Assembly (NCBI GenBank): GCA_001661245.1
Contig: KV454018.1
Coordinates: 873,271 to 937,270 of the forward strand
Direction of reading: 5' to 3'
DNA: 64,000 nucleotides
DNA from: Pachysolen tannophilus NRRL Y-2460
Lineage: Eukaryota; Ascomycota; Pichiomycetes; Alaninales; Pachysolenaceae
The notes beneath the pieces are model-generated. The model was not told where the DNA came from. It did no database searches and was given only the letters and a program-made list of their open reading frames with translations. The first letter of the stretch is position 1. The number at the start of each line of letters is the position of its first letter. Positions 37,881 to 47,600 of the stretch are shown here, piece by piece. A program made the translations under genes and the position numbers.

Positions 37881-39374
37881 CTAATTTAGTTGTATTCTTT
37901 CAAGTTGAATACGAAAGTAAAAAATTATATATATGGTGACGGCCATACCTATTGCACCAACACTGCAATAAACTGGAATTGCAAATTGTTCTTGTTTGTT
38001 AAAAATTAATGTTAAAAGACATGATAAAAGTTCAAAGAAATTGATTAAAGATTCTTCAATACTACTAAATGATCCTCTATCCGAGTCATTAACATATAAT
38101 TGAATCAAATTTTGTGCTGTTAAATCATAACACCATAATCCAATTCGACTAAAAGGTATTAATATACAGATTAACCATCGACAATAACTTAATTTCATTA
38201 TAAATGAAATCAGAATTGGTAAAAGAAATAAAAATTCAGAAATAATAGAAATTAACCCCATTTTTATTATTCCAATTCTTGGTAAAATAAAAGGAAATAA
38301 AAAAGTTGATGAAAATTCAAAAATTGTAGATGCACCTCGTAATATACCAATTTTAAAACTATCTATATCTTCAAAAGATAATAGATATGCAATTGTTGCA
38401 CTTCCAAATGATAAAGATGTAAGATATAATAATGAATAAGAAATTGTAGGTAAACAAATAACCGATTTTTGGAAAATTTTTAAATTTTTAAAAAATTGAA
38501 TACTATTGATTTTATTTAAATCATTATGATCATCATCATCAACTTCATTATTTTCAAACTTTACTTTTGGTATTTGTAATTCAGAAACATTGTTATATAC
38601 ATTGACAATTGCATAAATTTCAACAGGATTACTGATCAAGATAGAAATAATTATAAAAAACAGAGATATTTTAGTAGAAAACCCATTTAATGTTGCAATA
38701 AAAGTTGGACCTACTAATTTGCAAAATAAATCTATACTTCTCATTTGAGTATTTAATTCAACCAAAAAATTTTCATTAACTGATTCATATTGATTTGAAA
38801 TCTTAACTAACCAATCTCTTGATATTGCAATCTTATTACCTATAGCACATAGTTTCTCAATTGATCCACATATTATAACAATACATAAAGTAATAAATTT
38901 AGATATCTTTGTTGATTCAATTTCAAAAATTTTTACTAATAATAATGATGATATAGATATTAAGACAGAAATTCTTTGTAAAAAAATTGTTCTCTTAACT
39001 GTTTTCAATCTTTCACCATTATCAATAATTTTGGCAATAGTTGCAGAAAAGAAAATCCCAGATAAACATAAACAGAGTGCAAATAGAGATGATGGGAATA
39101 AAGTATTGGGATACAAATCAACAATTAACAATATTATTCCAAATTCATAAACTCTAGCATTCCAAACATATAAAAAATGAGACAAATATAATTTTTTCTT
39201 TATTTCATTTTTGGTAATAATTGGTTCATCAATATCATCAAATGAGTTAGGTTCTTCAACGGAAAAATTATTATCGTTCTCAGTCTGATCCAGTTCAGTC
39301 TGATCCAGTTCAGACTGATCCAGCTCAGACTGCTCCCAATCAGCCTGATCCCGATCACGTAAGTGATTTTCCAT
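37881..39374 (-). CDS. Ferroportin-like (SLC40A) membrane transporter
   Basis: 497 residues from the first ATG at 39374. About ten hydrophobic spans after a charged N-terminus. The ferroportin pattern is visible: YLSHFLYVWNARVYEFGIIL and LYPNTLFPSSLFAL, then ISRDWLVKI (IERDWVVVI in the family) and LNTQMRSIDLFCKLVGPTF (MNATMRRIDLICKLLAP). Late block: RIGLWCYDLTAQNLIQLYV, matching the RxGLWxFDL motif. Ferroportins export Fe2+. Key residues of the first metal site (D39 and H43 in human) read Ala and Glu here, so substrate or mechanism may differ. The N-terminus has a five-residue tandem repeat (SELDQ/TELDQ, about residues 16-32). Localisation (plasma membrane or vacuole) is unknown. Confidence 0.82.
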   Translation of the reverse strand: MENHLRDRDQADWEQSELDQSELDQTELDQTENDNNFSVEEPNSFDDIDEPIITKNEIKKKLYLSHFLYVWNARVYEFGIILLIVDLYPNTLFPSSLFALCLCLSGIFFSATIAKIIDNGERLKTVKRTIFLQRISVLISISSLLLVKIFEIESTKISKFITLCIVIICGSIEKLCAIGNKIAISRDWLVKISNQYESVNENFLVELNTQMRSIDLFCKLVGPTFIATLNGFSTKISLFFIIISILISNPVEIYAIVNVYNNVSELQIPKVKFENNEVDDDDHNDLNKINSIQFFKNLKIFQKSVICLPTISYSLLYLTSLSFGSATIAYLLSFEDIDSFKIGILRGASTIFEFSSTFLFPFILPRIGIIKMGLISIISEFLFLLPILISFIMKLSYCRWLICILIPFSRIGLWCYDLTAQNLIQLYVNDSDRGSFSSIEESLINFFELLSCLLTLIFNKQEQFAIPVYCSVGAIGMAVTIYIIFYFRIQLERIQLN

Positions 39375-39602
39375 TACCAACTTTCTCTTCTTTAATTGAT
39401 TTTCCAAATGAAATAACTGAAAAATATTTTTCGTCTTACCTTTGGGTCAATAAATTAAGAAAAAAAAAAATTTAAAAAAAAAAAAAAAACTATAGAGGTT
39501 ATACCCAAACTAAAATACCCATTTATTACAAAAAAAAAATTATTTGGTAGCTATAATGATAAATAATATTATTTAAGAAACAATTTTGTGCAACCAAATC
39601 AT

Positions 39603-40225
39603 TTAAATTCCAACATTATTTATAAATCTACTAGCCATAAAGATTTTTTCACCATTCATATTATCTTCTTTAATAAAGCCACCAATCGCGCCATCTATTT
39701 CCTTTTCCGTTATTTTGGTATCGGAAGTGGCTGATGAATCTGAATCTTTTTGGTTTAAATTTAAAATATTAGTTTTCAATTCTTCAACGTTGATTTCAAT
39801 CTCCCCATTAGCAGAAGAACCATTTTTATTAAAAACTCTTAATGATTTCATCAAATTTTCCGATGATAATAAATCTTTACCGCCCATGATCTTAAGAAAA
39901 ATTGGAAATGTAATCTCATCAAGACCTTTCAACATGTTATTAACATATTTTTCATTTTTAGTATTATCATCTAAATTTTTGAATGTTTGAAGCAAATCCT
40001 GTTTTGTGATTTTCCCATTACTGTCTTGATCAATAATTTCAAATATTGAACGAAGTACAGATATTTGTTCTGGCGAAAATGATTGCATTGTAGAATTTTT
40101 ATTAGACTAATGCGAATAAGCGAAAAAAAAAAGAAAGAAAAAAAATCAGGCAGTTAGTTTCAATAAGTTCAAAAAAACTATAACAAAGAAATTCAAAGTA
40201 AATCAGTTCCTATATAACTTACCAT
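39603..40225 (-). CDS. MLC2: Myosin II regulatory light chain Mlc2, spliced after the ATG
   Basis: EF-hand light chain that binds the IQ motif of type II myosin at the bud neck. Exon 1 is just the ATG (40225-40223); exon 2 runs from 40106 to 39603. The spliced protein is 168 residues (M-SNKNSTMQSFSPEQ). EF-hand 1 (IFEIIDQDSNGKITKQDLLQ) keeps calcium-type spacing; later hands are degenerate. Family blocks: ITFPIFLKIMGGKDLLSS and GEKIFMASRFINNVGI, as in yeast Mlc2 (VSFPIFLSIMGKNL). If the intron were not used, translation could start at the ATG at 40088 and give 161 residues. Calmodulin-like proteins are the alternative, but PIFLxIMG favours Mlc2. Confidence 0.8.
40107..40222 (-). other. MLC2 intron
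   Basis: 116-base intron: GTAAGT donor at 40222, branch point AACTAAC (40159-40153) and TAG acceptor ending at 40107. Phase 0 directly after the start codon. The six codons downstream of the acceptor are open and join the conserved frame. Confidence 0.8.
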
Positions 40226-40796
40226 CTCCCTTGAGTATTAATGATTTGTTTAATTAGAATTATAATTGTAGTCAAGTTGGTAGGATTTGCAATTGTTCAA
40301 AATAAATGAAAATGTAAACAAAGAAAAAAAAAATCACTAAAAAATCCAAAAAGGGAAAAAATGTAATAAATTTACCCAAAAAAGAAGTTTCCTAATTAGG
40401 CAGTATATACAGAATCATCATCATTAACATCGTTATAATCATCATCACCATCATCAGGAGCAGTACCAAAAGTAAGAGAAATAAGAAACATTAGTTCAGG
40501 AATTAGTGTAATTTATTAGAATACAGAGTCAAAAAAAAGGGAAAACATGGGAAAGAAATAAATAAGAAAACAAATAAAAATTTTTTCTGGAAAAAAAAAA
40601 AAAAAAACAGTATTGAATTCATAAACTTTTTGAAAAGAAATCTATATTTTTTCTTTTTTTTGTTTTGTTTAGCTCTTTATTGTTCTCGGAGTTCTTTTAT
40701 TTCCAAAACCAATAAAGAATGCAAGTTTGTCATTTGATTTCTATTGAACATTTGAACTTTACAGTGTTTTTTGTATGTTGTTGTTGTTGTTGTTAT
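40226..40796. other. MLC2 - SMX3 intergenic region
   Basis: Holds the MLC2 leader and the SMX3 3' end. A GAT-rich minus-strand frame of 31 codons (40396-40491) ends in an acidic stretch. It has no acceptor site or similarity, so it is not called. A (GTT)n run lies at 40776-40792 next to the SMX3 stop. Confidence 0.4.
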
Positions 40797-41096
40797 CTAC
40801 TCTTCCATCTTGACATCTTTTTTATTATTAGCTTCATCTTCGCGGTCTAAATCTTCACCAATCCATAATACGTTATTACACCTTATAAATATCTCATTAC
40901 CAACAGGTACGCCTTCTGTTTCGGACTTATTTAAGTCATACTCAAGTGTATTATAATCAAGCAATAAATTCATGTAGTTATCAAAACTTACCAACTTCCC
41001 ACGATATTCAATATTATTAAACTTTAACTTGACAATTATATTTTGATTCAATAATGATGACAAAAATGGCTTTGGATTTATCGGCAGAAACGACAT
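40797..41096 (-). CDS. SMX3: Sm core protein F
   Basis: SmF is part of the heptameric Sm ring on U1, U2, U4 and U5 snRNAs. 99 residues from the ATG at 41096 (MSFLPINPKPFLSSLLNQN). Sm motif 1 reads VKLKFNNIEYRGKLVSFDNYMNL and Sm motif 2 reads IFIRCNNVLWIG. The NPKPFL start and IFIRCNNVL are diagnostic for SmF rather than other Sm/LSm proteins. The C-terminus has an extra acidic/lysine tail of about 15 residues. A loop of about ten residues longer than in S. cerevisiae separates the two motifs. Confidence 0.95.
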   Translation of the reverse strand: MSFLPINPKPFLSSLLNQNIIVKLKFNNIEYRGKLVSFDNYMNLLLDYNTLEYDLNKSETEGVPVGNEIFIRCNNVLWIGEDLDREDEANNKKDVKMEE

Positions 41097-41430
41097 TTTC
41101 CCCAAAATTTTCTCTATCTACAAACGAATGACAAAAATTAAAATCGATTCAATAGTATTCATATCTATTTATTATAGATTTTACAATACAATTTGATTTA
41201 TTTTTGAAAAATTGACCAATTTAAGATAAAATTACACTACTATAAAATTGTACTCATTTTCTTGGTTTATGAGCAAAACTTCATTTTGAATCAGTTCAAG
41301 TTAGTTGATTTAAACCGATTTCACAGGTTCTCTACCGTTGGAATATTGAAATAATATAATAGGATAATACATTGAAAAGAAAAAAATAAAATAAATAATA
41401 AAAAATCCTGTCTAAACCTTGACTTTTAAA
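41097..41430. other. SMX3 - PZF1 intergenic region
   Basis: AT-rich spacer between two minus-strand genes; it should hold the SMX3 promoter and the PZF1 3' end. No site or gene recognised. Confidence 0.35.
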
Positions 41431-42750
41431 CTATTGTTTTTCTCCAACTTTTAAATTACCCATTGATTCTTCACTTTTCATTTCATCTTTCAATTTTTCA
41501 ATCTTTTTAGCTAAGTGTACTTTCATCTTATCATGCCATTTCAAATGCCTGTTCAAATCATATTGTTTTTTAAATAGTCTTGAGCAATTTTTATATATAC
41601 AAGGAATTGTTCTTTGGCTAACGTTTTCAGAAATCAAATTGATTGCTGATTCTTGTGTTAAGCAGGAGCTTAACGATTGTCCATTAATTTTTTTAATTTT
41701 GGTTTTATCTATTGTATCTGTGTTAATTAAAGATGGTGGAGTGATTTCTATACTTCGAGGAGTTAATGGATCATCTAGTTCCACTTGGTTATTTTTTTCT
41801 TCTGTATTTGAATTAAAAAGTAAATCATGAGGGATTTCCAAGTCAGAATGACTATCATCATAATGTTTGATCAATAAATTTTTTTTCAAAAAAGCTGCAC
41901 CACATTCTTTACAATTCCATAATTTAATAAGATTATGATTATCATGAATTTTCATATGCATTTCTAAACCTATAGCACCAATACATCCTTTGTTACAAAT
42001 CTTACAAACCAATTTTGGATGATCACATTTCACATGTAATGTTAAAGCACTCCAAGTCTTGTAGTTTTTAAAACATCCAGGGTAAGTGCATTGATAACCA
42101 GGACTTTCACCGTGCAGTTTTAACTTATGATTTTCCAATCTATATGGTCTCTTGAATACTTTATTACAATCAGTACACATTAACCTATCTGGGAAATGAA
42201 CAGTAGATATATGATGCTTTAATGTTTGATGTTTGAAAAAACTTTCATGACAATGTTCACAACTAAACGATTTTTCATGAACTTTTTCATGTCTTTTCAA
42301 ATGCTGCATGGTATTACAACCTTTTCCACACACAGAACAGTGGAAAGGTTTTTCTATTCCATGTAAATGCTTTAAGTTATGTCTTGTTAAATGATCTTTT
42401 CTAGTAAATGATTCTTCACAACTTGAACATTGAAATGGCTTTTCACCAGTATGCGTTCGTATATGTTGTTGTAATAAAGAAGGCCTGCTATATGATTTAT
42501 CACAATCACCACAAAAATATTTCTTCAATCTAGTCGATGAGCCAGAACTTGATCGAGTACTAGGAGAAGTTGCAACCACATCTGGTCTTCCTCTGCTATC
42601 ATCTTGAGCAATAGTATTATATCTATTTTCATCTTCTGATTTTCCTCTTTCCACAGTATCTTCTTCCTCACTACTACCATCACTATCAGAACTACTATAA
42701 TGCCGCACAAACTCCTCCTTTATATCCTCTCTATCTTCTCCTTCCATCAT
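41431..42750 (-). CDS. PZF1: Transcription factor IIIA
   Basis: TFIIIA binds the internal control region of 5S rRNA genes and recruits TFIIIC and Pol III. 439 residues with nine C2H2 fingers: eight from about residue 76 to 310 (start KKYFCGDCDKSYSRPSLLQQH, next HTGEKPFQCSSCEESFTRKD) and the ninth near 395 (IPCIYKNCSRLFKKQYDLNRH). About 70 residues with Ser/Thr/acidic character separate fingers eight and nine, the same arrangement as in S. cerevisiae TFIIIA (429 residues). The acidic N-terminal 75 residues have no fold I can name. Start at the first of two ATGs (MMEGED). Divergent from RPO26. Confidence 0.93.
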   Translation of the reverse strand: MMEGEDREDIKEEFVRHYSSSDSDGSSEEEDTVERGKSEDENRYNTIAQDDSRGRPDVVATSPSTRSSSGSSTRLKKYFCGDCDKSYSRPSLLQQHIRTHTGEKPFQCSSCEESFTRKDHLTRHNLKHLHGIEKPFHCSVCGKGCNTMQHLKRHEKVHEKSFSCEHCHESFFKHQTLKHHISTVHFPDRLMCTDCNKVFKRPYRLENHKLKLHGESPGYQCTYPGCFKNYKTWSALTLHVKCDHPKLVCKICNKGCIGAIGLEMHMKIHDNHNLIKLWNCKECGAAFLKKNLLIKHYDDSHSDLEIPHDLLFNSNTEEKNNQVELDDPLTPRSIEITPPSLINTDTIDKTKIKKINGQSLSSCLTQESAINLISENVSQRTIPCIYKNCSRLFKKQYDLNRHLKWHDKMKVHLAKKIEKLKDEMKSEESMGNLKVGEKQ

Positions 42751-43043
42751 CTTTCTTCTATATCACTTTACAAATACAAATTTATTCTCTAATCTAAACT
42801 CAAAAGTATTATTTATTCTTATAATTTGTATGGCGTAAAAGTAGGTCGTGATCAAAAAAACTAAAAAGTAAACCTGGTTTCGAAAAATTTTCAAAACATA
42901 GGAAAATAGTGTGTTGTGAGGGCATAAAGAGTAGAGTAGATAACGATTAATTCAACATAATTTATTGGTTTAAGGAGTTTACTTGGAGTTTAGAGGTAAC
43001 TGTAGGTAGGTTATTATTGATATTGATATAGATATAGTGGAAA

Positions 43044-43493
43044 ATGTCCGACATAGAAGAACCATTTAATGAAGGAGAAGAGAATGTTGCTGAATTTTCA
43101 GACAATGAATTTTATAGTGATGATGATGGATATGATGCTGAAGAACCACAAGTAGGTGAAGGTGAAGAAACAATAGATGGTAAGACGATTGTTGTTAGTC
43201 AGCAAGGTGACAAGCAACTGTTTAGGGGAACTGTGAAGCAGCAGGCCATTTCGAAAGAAGAAAGATCCACAACACCGTATATGACAAAATACGAAAGAGC
43301 AAGAATCTTGGGTACAAGAGCATTACAAATTTCTATGAATGCTCCTGTATTAGTTGATATTGAAGGTGAAACAGATCCTTTACAAATAGCAATGAAAGAA
43401 TTAGCACAAAGGAAAATTCCATTGGTGGTTAGAAGATATTTACCTGATGGGAGTTACGAAGATTGGGGTTGTGATGAATTAATCATTGAATAG
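43044..43493 (+). CDS. RPO26: RNA polymerase subunit ABC23 (Rpb6)
   Basis: Shared subunit of Pol I, II and III that anchors the clamp. 149 residues: an acidic N-terminus ([18 protein letters not shown]), then the universally conserved core [49 protein letters not shown] and [19 protein letters not shown]. No intron is seen, unlike S. cerevisiae RPO26. It shares a 293-base divergent promoter with PZF1. A T tract follows its stop. Confidence 0.97.
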   Translation: MSDIEEPFNEGEENVAEFSDNEFYSDDDGYDAEEPQVGEGEETIDGKTIVVSQQGDKQLFRGTVKQQAISKEERSTTPYMTKYERARILGTRALQISMNAPVLVDIEGETDPLQIAMKELAQRKIPLVVRRYLPDGSYEDWGCDELIIE

Positions 43494-43536
43494 ATTCTAA
43501 AAATTGTAGAAACATTTTATCATTTTATTCTTTTTA

Positions 43537-44455
43537 TTCTTTTTTTTTTTTTTTTTTTTCACTTTTTCATTATTATTTTATAATTAGCAAATAGAGCTAT
43601 TTACAAATGGTGTCTATATAGTGTTCCGGTATTAAAAGTGAAAAAGAAAAATAGTTAGAAATAAATGTATAAAATATATTTAGTATTTTCATTGTAAAAT
43701 TAGAAAAATGCTTTTAAAGCTTTATATCCAACTAAATTTGTTTGATTTAAAAATAAACCTCTTTGGATTTGTCTTAGTGTCCCGCATTTTATTAATGATT
43801 TACTTAATACTTCTGTGCTGGTCTTTGAAGTTTTCGAAGTGACTTCTAAAGTCAATCTATCATCCAAGTTTTCCCATGTCTTATAATCATTAGGAAACAT
43901 CAAGGCTGATCTTTGCCATGGTTTATTAGACTCTGGATTTTTTTCTTAATCGTTTATTTATCTCATTTATCTGGAAAGGTACCGACCTATGGGTATCACT
44001 TATCAAATATTCTAAATTCAAATTTTTCAAATCATCCAACACCGCTGGTAAGACGTCATCCAAGTTTTCAACTAACGATATTGCTCCCATAGTTAAAGCA
44101 ACTAATAACGAACTGCCATGATTCTCAATATATGTAAATAACTGATCAACAGCTGCTGTCTTGGTGTCCTCTTTATCATAAGTATACAATACCTGGGAGA
44201 TTAAAATAATTAATTTTTCTAATACACTTTTATCCTCCTCTGATCCATTTAATTCCTGATAGGTAAGAATTAATCTAAACTGTTCAAGAGATTGTTCAAA
44301 ACCATCAGTGAAAAAATGACATAGACCAATAACAACCCTTGCGCTTAAGATAATCTTCATAACTTCTTCATTGCTTTCATCGGCAGATCCTTCCAAGATA
44401 TCTAATGCAAATTCTGAATTTTCTAATGCAGCCGCATAATCCTTATTAGACAAAT
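43537..44455 (-). pseudogene. Duplicated SKI3 C-terminal fragment next to assembly gap
   Basis: This stretch repeats 44542-45452 (the last part of SKI3 plus its 3' flank) almost base for base. The one difference noted is a T run of seven (43938-43944) where SKI3 has six, which breaks the reading frame. It stops at an N run in mid-codon. The near-identity, the homopolymer indel and the adjoining gap point to an unmerged contig end or second allele, not to a functional copy. Confidence 0.85.
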
Positions 44456-44541
44456 NNNNNNNNNNNNNNNNNNNNNNNNNNNNNNNNNNNNNNNNNNNNN
44501 NNNNNNNNNNNNNNNNNNNNNNNNNNNNNNNNNNNNNNNNN
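44456..44541. other. Assembly gap (86 N)
   Basis: Run of unknown bases between two near-identical copies of the SKI3 end. The gap size is likely an estimate. Confidence 0.98.
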
Positions 44542-44697
44542 TTCTTTTTTTTTTTTTCACTTTTTCATTATTATTTTATAATTAGCAAATAGAGCTATTT
44601 ACAAATGGTGTCTATATAGTGTTCCGGTATTAAAAGTGAAAAAGAAAAATAGTTAGAAATAAATGTATAAAATATATTTAGTATTTTCATTGTAAAA

Positions 44698-47600
44698 TTA
44701 GAAAAATGCTTTTAAAGCTTTATATCCAACTAAATTTGTTTGATTTAAAAATAAACCTCTTTGGATTTGTCTTAGTGTCCCGCATTTTATTAATGATTTA
44801 CTTAATACTTCTGTGCTGGTCTTTGAAGTTTTCGAAGTGACTTCTAAAGTCAATCTATCATCCAAGTTTTCCCATGTCTTATAATCATTAGGAAACATCA
44901 AGGCTGATCTTTGCCATGGTTTATTAGACTCTGGATTTTTTCTTAATCGTTTATTTATCTCATTTATCTGGAAAGGTACCGACCTATGGGTATCACTTAT
45001 CAAATATTCTAAATTCAAATTTTTCAAATCATCCAACACCGCTGGTAAGACGTCATCCAAGTTTTCAACTAACGATATTGCTCCCATAGTTAAAGCAACT
45101 AATAACGAACTGCCATGATTCTCAATATATGTAAATAACTGATCAACAGCTGCTGTCTTGGTGTCCTCTTTATCATAAGTATACAATACCTGGGAGATTA
45201 AAATAATTAATTTTTCTAATACACTTTTATCCTCCTCTGATCCATTTAATTCCTGATAGGTAAGAATTAATCTAAACTGTTCAAGAGATTGTTCAAAACC
45301 ATCAGTGAAAAAATGACATAGACCAATAACAACCCTTGCGCTTAAGATAATCTTCATAACTTCTTCATTGCTTTCATCGGCAGATCCTTCCAAGATATCT
45401 AATGCAAATTCTGAATTTTCTAATGCAGCCGCATAATCCTTATTAGACAAATGAAATCTTGCTAAAGTAGCTTTAGCTCTTGCAAAACCAACCAAAGTAT
45501 AATCGTCTTCTGTCTTCTCATATTTAGATTCTAATATATCACATAACTGAGATGCTAGTTTTATACCTTTCTCGCGATCTTCTAGTCTTTCTAAAACAAT
45601 CAAAAAAATATTTAATGCAAATTTATCTTCTGGAAATTTGATCAAATAATTATTTAAAGCAAAATTAGCAATACTTAATTCCTGAACTTGCTCTAAATTT
45701 TCCATATTTCCATGTATACCAATATGCTTTTGAATAATAGCATTACCATATAATAATTGGCCAATTGAAGATCTACCATTAGACAAAGTAAATCCATGAG
45801 TATAAAATTTCCACGAATTCTCTAAATTTCCTGAAATTTCATCAACCAATGCACTTCCTAACCATCCATTACTTGACTCGGGTGATATTGTTTCAACTCT
45901 TTGGAAAGCTTCTTTCGACAACTCAAGGTCATGATTTTTTAAAAACAATGTGGCTAAGTTAGACCAGATCAATGAGTCTTTAGGAGATAACGATATAGCT
46001 TTGATAAAACAATGTTGAGAAATCTTAGGATTCCCACTGAAGTAAGTTGAGATGGCTAATCCAACCCAAAATTCTGAATTAATGGCCTCCAATTGTATCG
46101 CTTTCTTGAAGCATTTAATGGAATAATGAATTTTCAAAGGAACGGTACGGTCATGTTGGAATGAATATAGATAAGCTAATCCTAAATTGTAGAATAAAGA
46201 AGCTCTCAAACTACGAGACGAGTTCTCTGACATAGTAACTAATGCGTTTACAGAGCATTTGAGTAAAAAGCCAGTTAGCACATGAACAAGATTTCCTTCC
46301 TCTTGAGATTCTTCCTTCAATATATTATCTCCAAAGTATTCTCCAATCAAAATAGTGCTATCGACTTGATTAATGATACTAGAAATTTGTGATAGATTTA
46401 TTTGATTTAATTTTGTCTGAGTATTCAAATATATGTTTATAATTTGAGTTAAACTTTTCCATAGTCTCTGAGATTTAATGAGTTCGGGATTTTGTATGTT
46501 ATTATACATAACTTCAATTGCGGTAGTACAGCAATTTATTGCTCTACCAATGAATCCATCTAGAATATAATCTTGTGCTTGCTCTGTTAAGATTTCAAAC
46601 AATGCAGTTATTATTGGTATGTCAGAGCCATTATAGGAAAGTAACTTGTACAAATTTTCAATTGAACTTTGAAAATCGCCGATTTGCAGCTGAACTAATG
46701 ATAGCATATAAAATAAATACCAGTGATTCTTTAAGAGTTCCTCTTCTGTTTTAGTATTCCGAAGAATATTAATAGAATGCTCAAACACTTTTAAAGCTGA
46801 ATCAAATCTCCCAGATCCGTAATATGCTTCACCTAATCCCGACCAACTGGCAACGTCATCCTTCTTTAATCTAATCGAATTTTGGAAAAACTCAATTGAA
46901 CTTGAATCTTTCTGCTGTTGCAAATAACTGATCCCAAGAATTCTATGCGGCCAGTTCAAATCTTCAGAATCTTGAGATTTCAATAACCTTCGAGAATTAT
47001 CATTTGACAAAACTCTTTGACATAAAATTTCACAGATCGACCAGTCCTGCCTATCTGCATAATAAGATACCAAGTTCTTCGCAGCTAAAATTTGGCTTGA
47101 ATCTAATTCAAATGCTTTATAAAAACACTTGATTGATCTATTTTCATCATGATGATAGTCTTTGTATATTAAGCCCAACGAAGTAAATGAAGGTGCATAA
47201 GTTTTTGAATGTTTTATAGATGCAATTAAATATTTATAGGCTTTTTCAACTAGCTCTGTAATCTGTGATACATTGTCATTACTTTTGAGTTCTTGAATGT
47301 ACGATTCTGCCAATCTCCACATTATCAAAGATCTTTTTTCAGATGTTACTGAATCTGATATTTCAATTTTCGATAAAACTTCGTTTAATAATGATCTTCC
47401 TTCTTCAAATTCATTTAGTTTTACTTGACACCAACCCAATTCCAATTTTGCCTCTATATCATCTTTTTCAGCTATTACCTGTTCCAATAAACTTTTAGCA
47501 TTTTGTAAATCTCCTCTTTCAATCAAAATTAAACCTTTTCCAATTTTGGCACTTGTACTGGAAGGAATCTCTTTCAAAACCCTTTCATACAACTCCAATG

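Noticed and set aside
40396-40491. Minus-strand acidic frame of 31 codons ending NDVNDDDSVYTA
   Set aside because: No splice acceptor upstream, no similarity, and the acidic run is just a GAT repeat.
43700-44455. A second, truncated Ski3-like gene
   Set aside because: Near-identical to the SKI3 end and abutting an N gap; an assembly duplicate explains it.
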